21,388 nt of DNA from Neelides folsomi (GCA_034687125.1 JAQGBZ010000668.1:1-21388); one strand, 5' to 3'. Positions 11,281 through 20,614 are shown, counted from the stretch's first letter. Program-made: numbers and translations. The notes: generated by a model from the letters alone, not told the origin.

Positions 11281-12880
11281 ATATTTCCTATATATATCCA
11301 TTGTATTATTTCATATAGGTAGTATACTTAAATATATATCCTATTATAATCCTATTATCCTGAACTACCGTAAAGTATTTCCTACATTTATCCAATATAT
11401 TCACCTTGATATTTCCCTATGAGAATAAATACATATTGGAACATGTAATCTCGTCGTCATGTAATCGTCTTCTTCTGATACTTCTGACCTCCGACTACTT
11501 AGGTCATATAAGTATAGTCTCAGATTTTTTCAGGTTGTAGGGTATTTATCTATAGGTAATGTAAAAGAAGTCTTCCATCAAGTGGAGTAAAAGGGAGCTA
11601 AGGGATGAGATAGGGCAGGACGTGACTGTTGGGTCTAATCTCATATCTCCTGGCCCAACTCAAAAACTAAACCACTTAAATGGAGCCTCACTCACGCTCA
11701 AATACTTTTAGACTCCCTCAACAATTCCTCATTTCCACATTCCAATCCTGTCGGTCTTCATCAATTCCCCACTTGCGTATTCTCACAAAATTCACCAATT
11801 GGTAGAATTTAAAAATTATCTTGAACATTCCAACTCCGATCTAGGCCATGTCGGCGTAATTTGTATTCAGAGACGTTTAAAAGGAAATAAAACTCATGTT
11901 GGAAATAAAATACAAGGAGAAGTAAAATATGTTGACAATCTTTCCAAATGTATCTACAGTTCTACAAACGTTCCTAATCTTCAAAACTTCCCATTTTAGT
12001 TTGCATAATTGGTAAAATGGCAATAAAATATGAAATGAAATTGCATAAAGGAGAAATTCTTAAAAGATTACATACAGTTAAAATGTAGATAAAATTGCAT
12101 AATAAATAAATATCGAATATTCTTCTATTGGAATATTGCAAGTTCTTAAAATGACAAAAGTAGTCAACATTGCAAAAATTAGTTAAAATTGCCAAGATTT
12201 GTTAAAATTGTTAAAATTTGTTAAATTGTAGGAAAACTATTAAAGCAGTATGTTGAACAACGGCGAGAAATTAATAAAGGGGCCATTAATCAGATAAATG
12301 GGCAATTTTTTGAGTCGTAAAGAGGTCGAAGTTGTTTTGAGATTTGTCAGGTCTTTGATTCTTTTTCCCCAAATGAGAATCACTTTTTTTTATCAGATCC
12401 TTTCCGTGAATGACCTATGAAACGGCCATTGGGGGGATAAGCCCGGGTCTTAAAAGGCTTTAAGAGTAAAGGAAAATTGAGAGATTACAATTTGTTTAAT
12501 AATATTTTTATGAGTGGGAATGGAAAGTATTGGAGAACACGAGTTGGAAACATTGACACATGTTCCATAGAAAGAGCAAGTTCAGGCTCCTTGATGGAAT
12601 TCCTTATCAAAAGAACTCAAAACTGCACACATATACAATAATTACACGCGCGAATAAAGATAAAAGCAGCTTTGGCTGCTCCAAAGTTAATGACTCTTTT
12701 TTATTAATTGACCAATTAATAAAAAATAATGCTTCGCGGGTCTGGTGAGGAATAAATTAAGGAGAGTTTTAATTTCTTAATCATAATTGATGAAGGTAGT
12801 TAACAGAGTTAGTTAAAGTACTGCTTGCATGCGGGCGAGGAATTATCCCTCCCTATCTTGTTCCTTACAATAATCATAAA
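11281..12880. other. Intergenic, no gene found
   Basis: AT-rich with short frames only. The interval 11,985-12,235 repeats aaaattg and ttgcat words irregularly and includes the gttaaaatt cluster listed separately. Confidence 0.45.
12182..12227 (+). repeat. gttaaaatt repeat, four copies
   Basis: Copies begin at 12182, 12201, 12210 and 12220 (the last one shortened). It is a simple AT-rich repeat with no other signal. Confidence 0.55.
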
Positions 12881-12919
12881 ATAATAATAATACAAATGGG
12901 CATGAGTTTGACCCCGACT

Positions 12920-12981
12920 GTTTTACGAGTCACGAGACGACCCGGTCGTGTGTGAGTGTTTTACGAGCCACCGTTTTACGA
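12920..12981 (+). repeat. GTTTTACGA(GYCAC) repeats around a palindrome
   Basis: Copies are gttttacgagtcac (12920-12933), gttttacgagccac (12958-12971) and gttttacga (12973-12981). Between the first two lies acgacccggtcgt (12937-12949), a 13-bp palindrome with one central base. Confidence 0.6.
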
Positions 12982-13104
12982 TTTGATTCCAAAATCAATC
13001 AGAGTTAGTCGTTTTAAGATTAAATATTACCGCTCTTCCGACTTAAATCTCAGGTTTAAGAGAATCCAATAAAAATACACACGTGGATGGAAATGTGTTT
13101 AAAG

Positions 13105-13260
13105 AATGCTTAATAATAATTACCAATGCTTTAATACAAACACTGCTTAATTATAATTAACAGTGCTTTAATATAAACACTGCTTAATTACAATTAACAA
13201 TGCTTTAATATAAACATTGCTTAATTATAATTAATGCTTGTTTAATTATAATTTAAAGGC
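13105..13260 (+). repeat. 37-bp tandem repeat, about three copies, with two half-units each
   Basis: Units lie at 13125-13161, 13162-13198 and 13199 to about 13234. Each has a tgctttaatataaac half and a tgcttaattataattaa half, so an older repeat of about 18 bp is nested inside. The second half contains the palindrome ttaattataattaa. Diverged half-copies flank it on both sides. Confidence 0.8.
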
Positions 13261-13357
13261 TTAATTAATTTGGAATAATTAAAATGTTTTCTTACATTAG
13301 ATCCAGAATTCGAACGATGGGGAACGATGGTGAAGGGGCGATGAGATTTTAACGAAG

Positions 13358-13469
13358 GTAAGTGATGTGAAGTCTTCATGTTGTCACAAACACAATGACT
13401 TTAATTGTAAATTAATTGGTCGAGAATGAATATGTGGGTTTTGTTGTTGTTGATATTTTTCCTTTTCAG
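13358..13469 (+). other. Candidate intron between non-coding exons (possible WASP 5' UTR)
   Basis: A strong donor (cgaag followed by gtaagtgatg) and a strong acceptor (ttgatatttttccttttcag) bound a 112-bp interval. Flanking sequence has stops in all frames within a few codons, so any exons would be non-coding. It could be the untranslated start of WASP or an unrelated non-coding transcript. Confidence 0.3.
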
Positions 13470-14580
13470 ACTTTCCATGTTCCCAACTCCGAGCGAATCC
13501 TGGAGAATGTTGAATAAATTATTAAAGCACGTATTCTGATATGAATGAGTAATTCAAGAGACTCTCTAGGTTCACGTCTGATTGATGGTTAAATGACGTT
13601 TAAAGGGGCCGAATTTATTATTTGAGCCCAGGTGAATAATTGATAAATTGATATATATTTAATATACACACTGTTTCTCTTCAACTCTCGAGGAAAGTGT
13701 CTATACGGTATTTAAGAATTTATAAGTGTGTAAAGTGTTTTTATTGTTTACAGTACATACAAGCCTTATTTATTTTATAACTGTATAATGAAATTTCCAA
13801 TTAAAGGGAGGAAATTGAACTTGGTCGTTTTATTATTATGAAATTGTTCTTGGGAAATTCAATATTGGGCCAACAGAGCGGATTATTGATTTTCCAACCC
13901 AATCATTGTTATTTTAGCAAAAAGACACAGTATCTTTTCCTATCGGTGTTTAAAGTCAAACTGCAGTTTCGCACAAATTGAATTTTTAAGCCTTGTGGAA
14001 AATGAAGATAAATTTGTGATATTGGTTGATTAACCCTTTTGGAAATTCAATTTCCACTTTGGGGCCTTTTCCTCCCTTTTCTCCCTCGTCCAGTAGTTTG
14101 AACAAAATTGAGTTTACGAATCGTCACACTTCGATGAATCGGCTTTGAACTGCTGGAATGTTTTTATTTTTGTAAAATTTAAACCCACCGAGGATTTTTA
14201 TTTTAAAGTCTTATGTAGTCTTATTATTTCTATTATTTAACTTTTTGTTTAGAGAATATTCCTGTATTCCTCCAAACAAAGGGAGTTTACGTATAAAAGA
14301 ACAAACTGTCTTTTCGAATTTACAACAACTGTCAAACTTTCCACTACCAAACTTTACACCACGCACCGAGAGTCAAAATTGAATTCCGAGTTTGTGCAGT
14401 AAAGCATTAGGGAAATGAACCCTTTTCTCCCCGAACTTCACTTTTTAAATGTCAAATGTCCTTTTGTAAATTGTAATTAAATTCCCAGTGTCGATATATT
14501 GGAAATTGGAAAATTGGAATTTTTAGAGAAAATGAGAAATTGAGAGTTTTTATTAGGTATGAAATCCTTGCCTGGGAGTT
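13470..14580. other. AT-rich DNA upstream of WASP, no coding region found
   Basis: A TATAAAAG word at 14292-14299 has a tcaaac initiator-like sequence about 40 bases later. No other promoter element is clear. No exon series is seen. Confidence 0.35.
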
Positions 14581-14900
14581 AAATAATTGTTTTTGACTGG
14601 TGAGTCAGGAGAGGGGAGCTGGGATCCGAATCCCGAATCCGAACCGATCTTCGTCCCGACCGAACTGGTTCTGCCGAAAATCCGAATCCTCTCAGCTGAA
14701 TGTAGAGAATTTCTTCAGGGTTTTGTGTCCAAACATTTCCACCTCCCTCCCTCTTTGCTTTCTTCGGCCTTTCTCCATTCCCCTCCCTGTGGACCCGGCA
14801 GATGGCTAAAACCAATAGGGGAAATTCTCGGCAACCCCCAAGACCAAAAATCCCAAAACCTGCATCGATCTCCGTCAAACATGTTCAAGAAACCTGCTTA
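14581..14900. other. Isolated GC-rich block upstream of WASP
   Basis: Roughly half G+C inside AT-rich DNA, with several CpG and repeated ccgaatc words near 14,625-14,650. Frames of about 100 codons are open on both strands at once, which is what GC-rich DNA gives by chance. Neither product resembles a known protein. It could be a regulatory or promoter-associated block or a missed exon. Confidence 0.35.
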
Positions 14901-16150
14901 ATTACTCCAATAACAATTGTTAAAAACTCTTGAAAGTTTAATTCCAATCAATTTTAATTAAAATAATTCAAATGAAAAATATTAAGAATTTATTTAACAG
15001 ATGAAGTATACTGGGATTAGATAATGTATGGAGTGAACGGGTTTTGGGAATCGCTGAAGACAAGTTCGATGCCAAATGGGTTTAGACCCTATGTGTCAAT
15101 ATTAAATCCCACACAGAGACACACACTTTAAGAAAGTCACACGTTAAAGATAGGAACTGAGGAGGCTGGAGATGATTTAGGCCTTTGATTAAATATTTAG
15201 CTGGGTTTAATTAGGACATTTAATTAACTATTTACGATTGGGCTAAAGAGAGAGTTGGGTTAAGTTGAGTCATTGAATTGTTGAGACGACCGGAGGTTTT
15301 TAGTGTTTAAGGGAATTGTTCACGGGGTCTCGCCCTCGTCAGTGTCTATTTTTATTTATTTGTGTTGGGATTTGATTAATGGCCTGTTGATGGGAAGTTT
15401 GGACATGGAGTGCGGGTCATAAATTCTCATCAGGTCGTAATTGTCCGATCCCATCGTTGGCCCTCGTTGACCCACTCGAGGGTGACGAAGACATTCGCCA
15501 CATCCCGGAATCAAATTCCTCGTCACGCCCAAAATGAATCAGTCCGCTCATCAGTTAATTTAATAACAAGATACGGAATTTAATCGAGATTTGGGTATGA
15601 GTGGCATCAGCCGTCGGTCTCATCCTTCGCTTTCCTCGACCGCATCGAATCATCAAATAAGACTTTCCGTATGTTGCAAAATTATACCTTTTATTCACTT
15701 TTATTGTTCATTTCTTATCTTATATCATTTTTATCAATATAAATTCCAATCTTTTCAATGATTGTATTATACATATAAGGTTAAGTAAATAACCTGAGTT
15801 AAACAAACCCTGTGAATTTAAATATATTTAAAATATCTTGATATTTATTTAATCTCCCTACATATAAAGTTGTAGTTTTGTTCATTGAAAAAGTTCTCAT
15901 CACCTTGCTCCGCTTTTCAACTTTCAATTCTTTTGATTAGATAATGACTAAAACTGTGTGAATTAATATGTCAAAAATGTTAAGCTCATGCCGAGCATTT
16001 TGCAACCTATTTAGTCACTATATTTCTTTAATCTATTATTCCTCTTTGCATTACTCTCATTTTGCATAGGATTGTGACCGCAAATAGGAGAAATCTGAAT
16101 CATAAAAATTGCAAAAATTGAGGAAGGAAAATCATAAATTATTTTCTCTG
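14901..16150. other. WASP-proximal upstream DNA, G-rich on the plus strand
   Basis: From 15241 to 15420 I count 58 G against 20 C, the reverse of the skew at 8-11 kb. A CpG-containing segment (about 15,420-15,670) ends at a gtatgt donor at 15669 and may hold an alternative first exon. No confident gene is seen. Confidence 0.35.
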
Positions 16151-16185
16151 ACGTCTAGCAAAAAGATTTAGCAATTTGATTTAAT

Positions 16186-16206
16186 ATGTTTAATGTGATA
16201 GTTTGA
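16186..16206 (+). other. Short upstream reading frames just before the WASP start
   Basis: A six-codon frame with TGA stop (ATG at 16186) ends two bases before the WASP ATG. Inside it is a start-stop pair (ATG at 16193 followed directly by TGA). They matter only if this stretch is in the mature 5' UTR. A possible acceptor (gtgatag, ending at 16201) would leave them in an intron. Confidence 0.35.
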
Positions 16207-16208
16207 AG

Positions 16209-16373
16209 ATGTACGGGGCATCGGTGCAAGATGGGCCGCCGCCGCCCCCGCCAAGTGTTACAGGAATCCAAGGGGTTCAGATGCGTAAACCGCCGCCTGA
16301 AAACAAATCCTCGCTCCTTCTCTCCCGCGATGAAAACCAGACAATCTTTGAAATACTCGGGAAAGGGAAACAA
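16209..16373 (+). CDS. WASp: WASP exon 1 (residues 1-55)
   Basis: This exon encodes a short N-terminal leader with six prolines (DGPPPPPP, residues 8-15) and the first WH1 segment (SSLLLSRDENQTIFEILGKG). That segment corresponds to the LLLTPQEN...LFTFLGKK start of the N-WASP WH1. It ends at CAA followed by gtaaat (phase 0). Reading into the intron gives a stop after two codons, which supports the donor. Confidence 0.92.
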
Positions 16374-19122
16374 GTAAATTGAATTTCAATCATATAATAT
16401 TCAATTAAATATTGCTAATTTATTTAATTCGTAAAACTTTTATTTACCACCATTTAAAATTTTTAATCAACATTTATTAATTAACATTTAACAATTATTA
16501 ATGTGCAGTACCGTTAGTTTACTTGGTTTAGTGCTGATGATAGTAATTGTAATCGGCTTAAGTTTAATTGTTAATTTTTATTTAATTATATTTCAGACTC
16601 TATCAACGGCAGTGGTTCAACTCCTCGTCCCAACACCCGACCAACGTCAATGGCAAAAGAAGGATACGGGAGTTGTGTGCTTCGTTCGGGACACAACGAA
16701 GCGAAGTTATTTCATTCAGGTGCTTAGCCTCCGTACGAAGGCCATGGTCTTTCGCCAAGAGATTTACAGTCAGTTCGAGTATAAAATGCCCGAACCTTTC
16801 TTTCTCACATTCGAGGGCGATGTAAGTTTTAATTTGTTATTTAATTATAAAATGTATCGCTAAGTTTTACCAGATTGATTTTCTTGATTACCGTTCATTT
16901 AAATAGTGAAATGTTGTAGTTAAGTTTAAAAATTTAATAACTTAACTTTTTACAGAGTTCGATGGTAGGGATCAATTTCGCAGATAATACTGAAGCCTCT
17001 CGTTTTCGTGAAGTCCTTGATAACAAATTAGAAACTAAAAGACAGCGCAGAAATGGTAAAATGGCAAAAGATTAATTTATTATTAAAGATAACAATTAAA
17101 AGATTATTTTATGACAAAGGTTGTTAATAATTAAATTTGATTTTATTCTAAACTTTATAATTTACTTTATTTAGAACGAATGTCCCGATTGTTGGACAAT
17201 CAGCCTCCGCAGGTTCAACCGACTTATCCCCAAACGGCCCAACCACCCGCGAGCAACAATTCCGTTCCATACGCTGGCGGCGTTCCGAACGGCAACAGTC
17301 ACATGTACAATGTAGGGCTCGTGAAGAAAATGGGGAAGAGCAAAGGAAAGACTAAGGAGAAATTGAAGCTGAAGAAAGAAGACATCGGGATCCCGACAGA
17401 CTTCAGGCACGTTCAACACGTTGGGTGGGATCCGAATCGGGGATTTGACCTCGCGGGGGTCGATTCGGATTTCAGAACTTTTTTCGAAAAGGCCGGGGTT
17501 TCGGCGAATCAACTCGAGGATGAGAAAACAAGACAGTTCATCTACAAGTACGTTTGAATTAAATATTATTCAATGAATATTAAATCCAATATTTTATATC
17601 AAAATATTCGTTTTAAATATTGATGTCTTCAGAATAACATCCAATTTGATTTACAATAATATAAAGTTATTTCGAGAAAATGAACAATTTTCATTTAATC
17701 TATGATTTCAACGTTTAAATATTTGTATTCTAGTTATTTTTTAATTGCGATTTGTAATTTGACAATTTCAGCTGTAGATTTGATTATAAATATTTATTAT
17801 TGCCGTTTATTTTTTAATTATATCTGCAAATAATTAAATATGGTTGAATATATTTTAATAGTTGAGGAAGTTGAAGTATATTGATATTTTTAAAATTATT
17901 ATTTAATTGTTATTAGGTTATTACTATTTCGGGTTATTTCTGAGTATTTATATTTTCATTGAGTATTTTCATTGTAATTATTTAATTTTGTAATGTATTT
18001 AATTTTTAATTTAATTTACATTATTTAATTGGGCATGTGCATGTATTTATTCATTTTTTCTTTTCTTTTTTCTTTTCAAGTTTTATTGAGTCAAACGGAG
18101 GGTTTGAGGCCGTGAAGCGTTCGGTTGAAGTTGAATGCGCAGTCAGTTCCACAGGTTCAAGAGGTCAGGGGGCAAATTCGGGTGCTCCGCCTCCGCCACT
18201 CCCCGCAAGACAACCAAACAAATCAGCGGCGCCTCCTCCGCCCCCTCCAACGCGTCCCGTTCCTCCGCCCCCGCCGAACGGAAATCATCCTCCGCCCCCG
18301 CCCATGCGAACGACTTCTTCAGCGGCCAATGGGGGCAGGTCCCCTTACAGACAACCTGTGGCTCCACCTGGACCTCCGCCACCGCCATTTACACCATCAG
18401 GAGATTCAGGTGGCGGGCCGCCACCACCTCCACCCCCGCCACCTCCGCCCCCACCTGTCTCTTCAATCCCGATGGCTCCTCCGCCTCCGTATCTCACGGA
18501 GGACGATGGGGACGGGCGAAGGCTGCCGTCGGTCGAAGATGATCGATCTGCTCTTATGAATCAAATTGCTAAAGGAGTGGCACTCAAGGTCTAATTTAAT
18601 TTCATTTTAATTACTCTTATATTTTAATTACACTTATATTTTAACTGAATTTGTATTATTTATTAATTGATATTGTATTTATTTTAAATCGGGATTTTTA
18701 AATTAATTTTGGTTTTCCGGTTTTTAGAAAGTTGATCCAGAAGCTCAAGTCAAAAAGCCTACGAATAGTCTTGCAGACTGTCTCAATCAAATCCAAAGCG
18801 GAGTGAACCTAAAACACGTAAATTGCAATTTAAATATTTTATTTTGGTCATATAATCCTAAGATGTTTGTGTTTAATGATGTTTAAATTACTGATCTTCA
18901 TGGTCGTAAGTCTTAACTTGTTTTCGTTTTTAAATATTTATGAATTTTGTTTATTGACAGGTGGAGCCAACAAAGACGGTTGTGAGTTTGGATGCTCAAG
19001 ATGGTCTGGCTGGGGCGTTGGCTCGGGCGTTGGCTGAAAGATCCAGAGCAATCAATCCAGACTCTTCTGAATCGGACTCTGAAGGCGGAATGGACGAGTA
19101 CGAGGAAGACGAGTGGGACTGA
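16209..19122 (+). CDS. WASp: Wiskott-Aldrich syndrome protein (WASP/N-WASP), 7 exons, 540 aa
   Basis: Actin-nucleation-promoting factor that activates Arp2/3 at membranes downstream of Cdc42 and PIP2. The model joins 16209-16373, 16597-16821, 16956-17055, 17175-17547, 18081-18588, 18728-18817 and 18961-19122. All introns are GT-AG and the frame stays open to TGA at 19120-19122. Domains by residue: short N-terminal proline run (10-15); WH1/EVH1 (about 36-155, including W74, SSMVGINFAD and RQRRN); basic PIP2-type stretch (214-231, KKMGKSKGKTKEKLKLKK); CRIB/GBD (234-256, with FRHVQHVGWDP) and the rest of the GBD to about 302; proline-rich region (about 324-424); WH2-1 (about 443-460); WH2-2 (about 471-488); central helix (502-518, GLAGALARALAERSRAI); acidic tail (521-540, ending EDEWD with the conserved Trp at 539). 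Length and two WH2 motifs match N-WASP and arthropod WASp. The first ATG is chosen because it opens exon 1; M25 is the alternative. Y287 sits where the regulatory Tyr of WASP/N-WASP lies (FIYNFIE), but the usual following Asp is Asn. Confidence 0.96.
16597..16821 (+). CDS. WASp: WASP exon 2 (residues 56-130), core of WH1
   Basis: The acceptor is ttatatttcag and the donor is GAT followed by gtaagt; the exon is phase 0 on both sides. It encodes the WH1 beta-barrel core: STAVVQLL, W74, GVVCFVRD, RSYFIQV, QEIYSQFEY and FFLTFEGD. These align block by block with N-WASP SSAVVQLY, GVACLVKD, RSYFLRI, QELYNNFVY and YFHTFAGD. The open frame continues upstream into the intron to an ATG at 16501, but that stretch is intronic. 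Confidence 0.95.
16956..17055 (+). CDS. WASp: WASP exon 3 (residues 131-163 plus first base of codon 164), end of WH1
   Basis: The acceptor is ttttacag and the donor is aaatg followed by gtaaaa. The exon enters in phase 0 and leaves with one base of a split Glu codon. It encodes SSMVGINFADNTEASRF followed by a basic KRQRRN, matching the last strand and C-terminal helix of the WASP WH1 (VALNFANEEEAKKFRKAV in N-WASP). Confidence 0.92.
17175..17547 (+). CDS. WASp: WASP exon 4 (residues 164-287 plus two bases of codon 288), basic region and CRIB/GBD
   Basis: The acceptor is ctttatttag. The donor gtacgt follows TAC AA, so the last codon is split. The exon encodes a low-complexity Pro/Gln/Asn linker (171-204), a lysine-rich stretch (214-231) expected to bind acidic phospholipids, and the Cdc42-binding CRIB with IGIPTDF, H242, H245, V246 and GWDPNRGFDL. 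Then comes the autoinhibitory GBD helix (FFEKAGVSANQLEDEKTRQF). Y287 is the likely kinase target by position. Confidence 0.96.
18081..18588 (+). CDS. WASp: WASP exon 5 (residues 288-457), GBD end, proline-rich region, WH2-1
   Basis: The acceptor lies at the end of a long pyrimidine tract (tttttcttttcaag). Joined to exon 4 it restores Y-N-F-I-E-S-N-G-G-F-E-A-V-K, the conserved end of the GBD, which fixes the junction. About 100 residues of proline tracts follow (324-424), including APPPPLPARQP and a run of 13 prolines written with mixed CCN codons, so it is not a pure microsatellite. These tracts are typical ligands for profilin and SH3 domains. The exon ends in the first WH2 motif (RSALMNQIAKGVALK); the donor is AAG followed by gtctaa. 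Confidence 0.95.
18604..18650 (+). repeat. 17-bp tandem repeat in WASP intron 5
   Basis: Copies are attttaattactcttat (18604-18620), attttaattacacttat (18621-18637) and a partial third. It starts 15 bases after the exon 5 donor. Confidence 0.65.
18728..18817 (+). CDS. WASp: WASP exon 6 (residues 458-487), WH2-2 cassette
   Basis: The acceptor is ggtttttag and the donor is CAC followed by gtaaat. The exon is 90 bp with phase 0 at both ends. It supplies the KVD that completes WH2-1, a linker, and the second actin-monomer-binding WH2 (SLADCLNQIQSGVNLKH, finished by V488 in exon 7). Because it is symmetric, skipping it would keep the frame and leave one WH2. Confidence 0.93.
18961..19122 (+). CDS. 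WASp: WASP exon 7 (residues 488-540), central and acidic (CA) region with stop
   Basis: The acceptor is ttattgacag. The exon encodes the amphipathic central helix GLAGALARALAERSRAI, which aligns with GIVGALMEVMQKRSKAI of N-WASP. An Asp/Glu/Ser-rich tail follows with W539 one residue before the end. The C and A segments contact Arp2/3; in the inactive state the C helix folds onto the GBD. The stop codon is TGA. Confidence 0.95.
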   Translation: MEPTKTVVSLDAQDGLAGALARALAERSRAINPDSSESDSEGGMDEYEEDEWD

Positions 19123-20503
19123 GAGTTTAGGCGCATTTAACTTGTGAAGAATAGAAGTAGGAAAAATATAAATCACGACATATCCAAAGGAGGAGATTCA
19201 ACATCACTGAATGTGAGACTTCGAAGAATAATTAGGAAGTAAGTTATTAACCTGACCTTATAGACTAATTAGTGGTTAGGATTTAATAATAATATAAATA
19301 ATGTTTAAACTTAGGTTTAGAATTTACTAATATTAAATTACTAAAAATCTCCAATTTCCTGTGTACGGTTGTACAACATCAATTTGTGTATCATATTTGT
19401 GGAATTTCGAAAGATGGTCAATTATATAGTTTTATTAATAAATACAAAAGATATGTGATATTGAACTGATAAATATAGGAGAATACCTTCAAAACAAGAT
19501 ATAGCTCACAGTAAAAATGGTTTTCCATTAATTAGGAATCAAAACTAAGGTTTAATGTTTAATTGGGAGGGAAGGAGTGATTTACAAAAATATACCTGCT
19601 GGACACGACTAAACTATAAAATACATAAATACGTAAATGATGATAATATTTAAGTTTTAAGCCTTTTTATGGTTATTAAAATGGTGTTTTATATTCGTTT
19701 TATAATAAGGTAATTGATTTATAGGAAAATTTGGATATTTTATGGCCAGTCAATGATTATTGGATTTTTATAGTTTAAAGAGATTTAGCCAAATTGTGAT
19801 CAAATTGTTTCCAATTATTTAAGAAATTTAGTAATGCTTTTATGATTAAGTATCAAAGAACAATTTTCATTAAATTAATAAGTTTAATCAAATCATATTT
19901 TATTATACTTATATTGTATTCCGAACACTCAATCTCTGACATTAGTTTTAAGTTTAATATTAATCGCTTTATAACCATTTATAATAAATCTATACACTAT
20001 AGAGTTTAATTGTTATTTAAGGAGTTAATTCTAATTTTTCAATTATTTAAAATTTCTAAAAATCGGCTCATGTTGAGTTCAAGTCTACAAGTCTCAGAAT
20101 TCGTATTAATTTAAGTATTTACAAAAATGTATTTCAACAATCTAAAGGAAAAGTAAATTGATGAATAAAATGAACAAATTAACGTAACATGAATTTTTAA
20201 TTTAACTCATTCGAATTTGCTCATTTTTATAGTTAGTTAATTGGGTTTCTTTAATGTGATTTCACCCTATTGATTAATGAAATTACAAGTTACTTATAAA
20301 TAGGTAGATTGAAAATAATGTTAATGTCATTTTACAATTAAAAGTACATCGTTGATTAATAAATACATATTATGAATACAAAGTCAGTAGTTAATAAGGA
20401 TGTGTTTTATAAATATTCTTATAATCATTATAATAAAGTTATAAAGGTAGTTTTTATAATATGACCAATTTAGAGTATTACAAGTTAAAGTATCAAAATC
20501 AGC
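19123..20503. other. Convergent intergenic region with WASP 3' UTR, no gene found
   Basis: About 1.4 kb of very AT-rich DNA separates the stop codons of the two convergent genes. The first 300 bases or so are probably WASP 3' UTR. No reading frame or repeat of note is seen in the remainder. Confidence 0.6.
19437..19442 (+). terminator. Candidate poly(A) signal AATAAA for WASP
   Basis: This canonical AATAAA lies about 315 bases after the WASP stop. An ATTAAA variant occurs earlier, at 19332-19337. In DNA this AT-rich such hexamers arise by chance, so the 3' end is tentative. Confidence 0.35.
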
Positions 20504-20614
20504 TCAATTCTTCCATGTACGATTTTCAATCACGCCCACACGCGTTTGTATCTCTAGTTCTCTAGCAATCTCCAGCGGTGTGGTTTTCCGAATTTTGGTA
20601 ATCTCTTCCTTTTC
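20504..20614 (-). CDS. Unrecognised minus gene, last exon with stop
   Basis: The acceptor is cttcaaaatag; 36 codons then TGA. It encodes EKEEITKIRKTTPLEIAREL and a C-terminal tail ending NRTWKN. Phase fits the previous exon. No clear poly(A) signal on this strand is seen within the next 100 bases. Confidence 0.6.
   Translation of the reverse strand, partial: EKEEITKIRKTTPLEIARELEIQTRVGVIENRTWKN

Noticed and set aside
1..13000. Searched for transposon terminal repeats, reverse transcriptase or transposase fragments, and CRISPR-like arrays
   Set aside because: No long terminal or inverted repeats, no catalytic motifs in the open frames, and no regularly spaced repeat-spacer pattern was seen by eye. 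A RepeatMasker and tblastn run would be decisive.
14292..14299. TATAAAAG as a WASP core promoter
   Set aside because: Such words recur in this AT-rich DNA (for example near 3,058 and 10,322), and there is no evidence for a transcript start here.
14579..14901. Frames of about 100 codons on both strands in the GC-rich block
   Set aside because: Opposite-strand openness follows from low stop-codon density in GC-rich DNA. Neither product looks like a conserved protein.
16501..16596. Open frame joining WASP exon 2 upstream to an ATG at 16501, with a hydrophobic, membrane-like N-terminus (MCSTVSLLGLVLMIVIVIGL and on)
   Set aside because: It lies in intron 1, ends at a strong ttatatttcag acceptor, and its hydrophobicity is what T-rich DNA encodes. 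Exon 1 supplies the conserved WH1 start.
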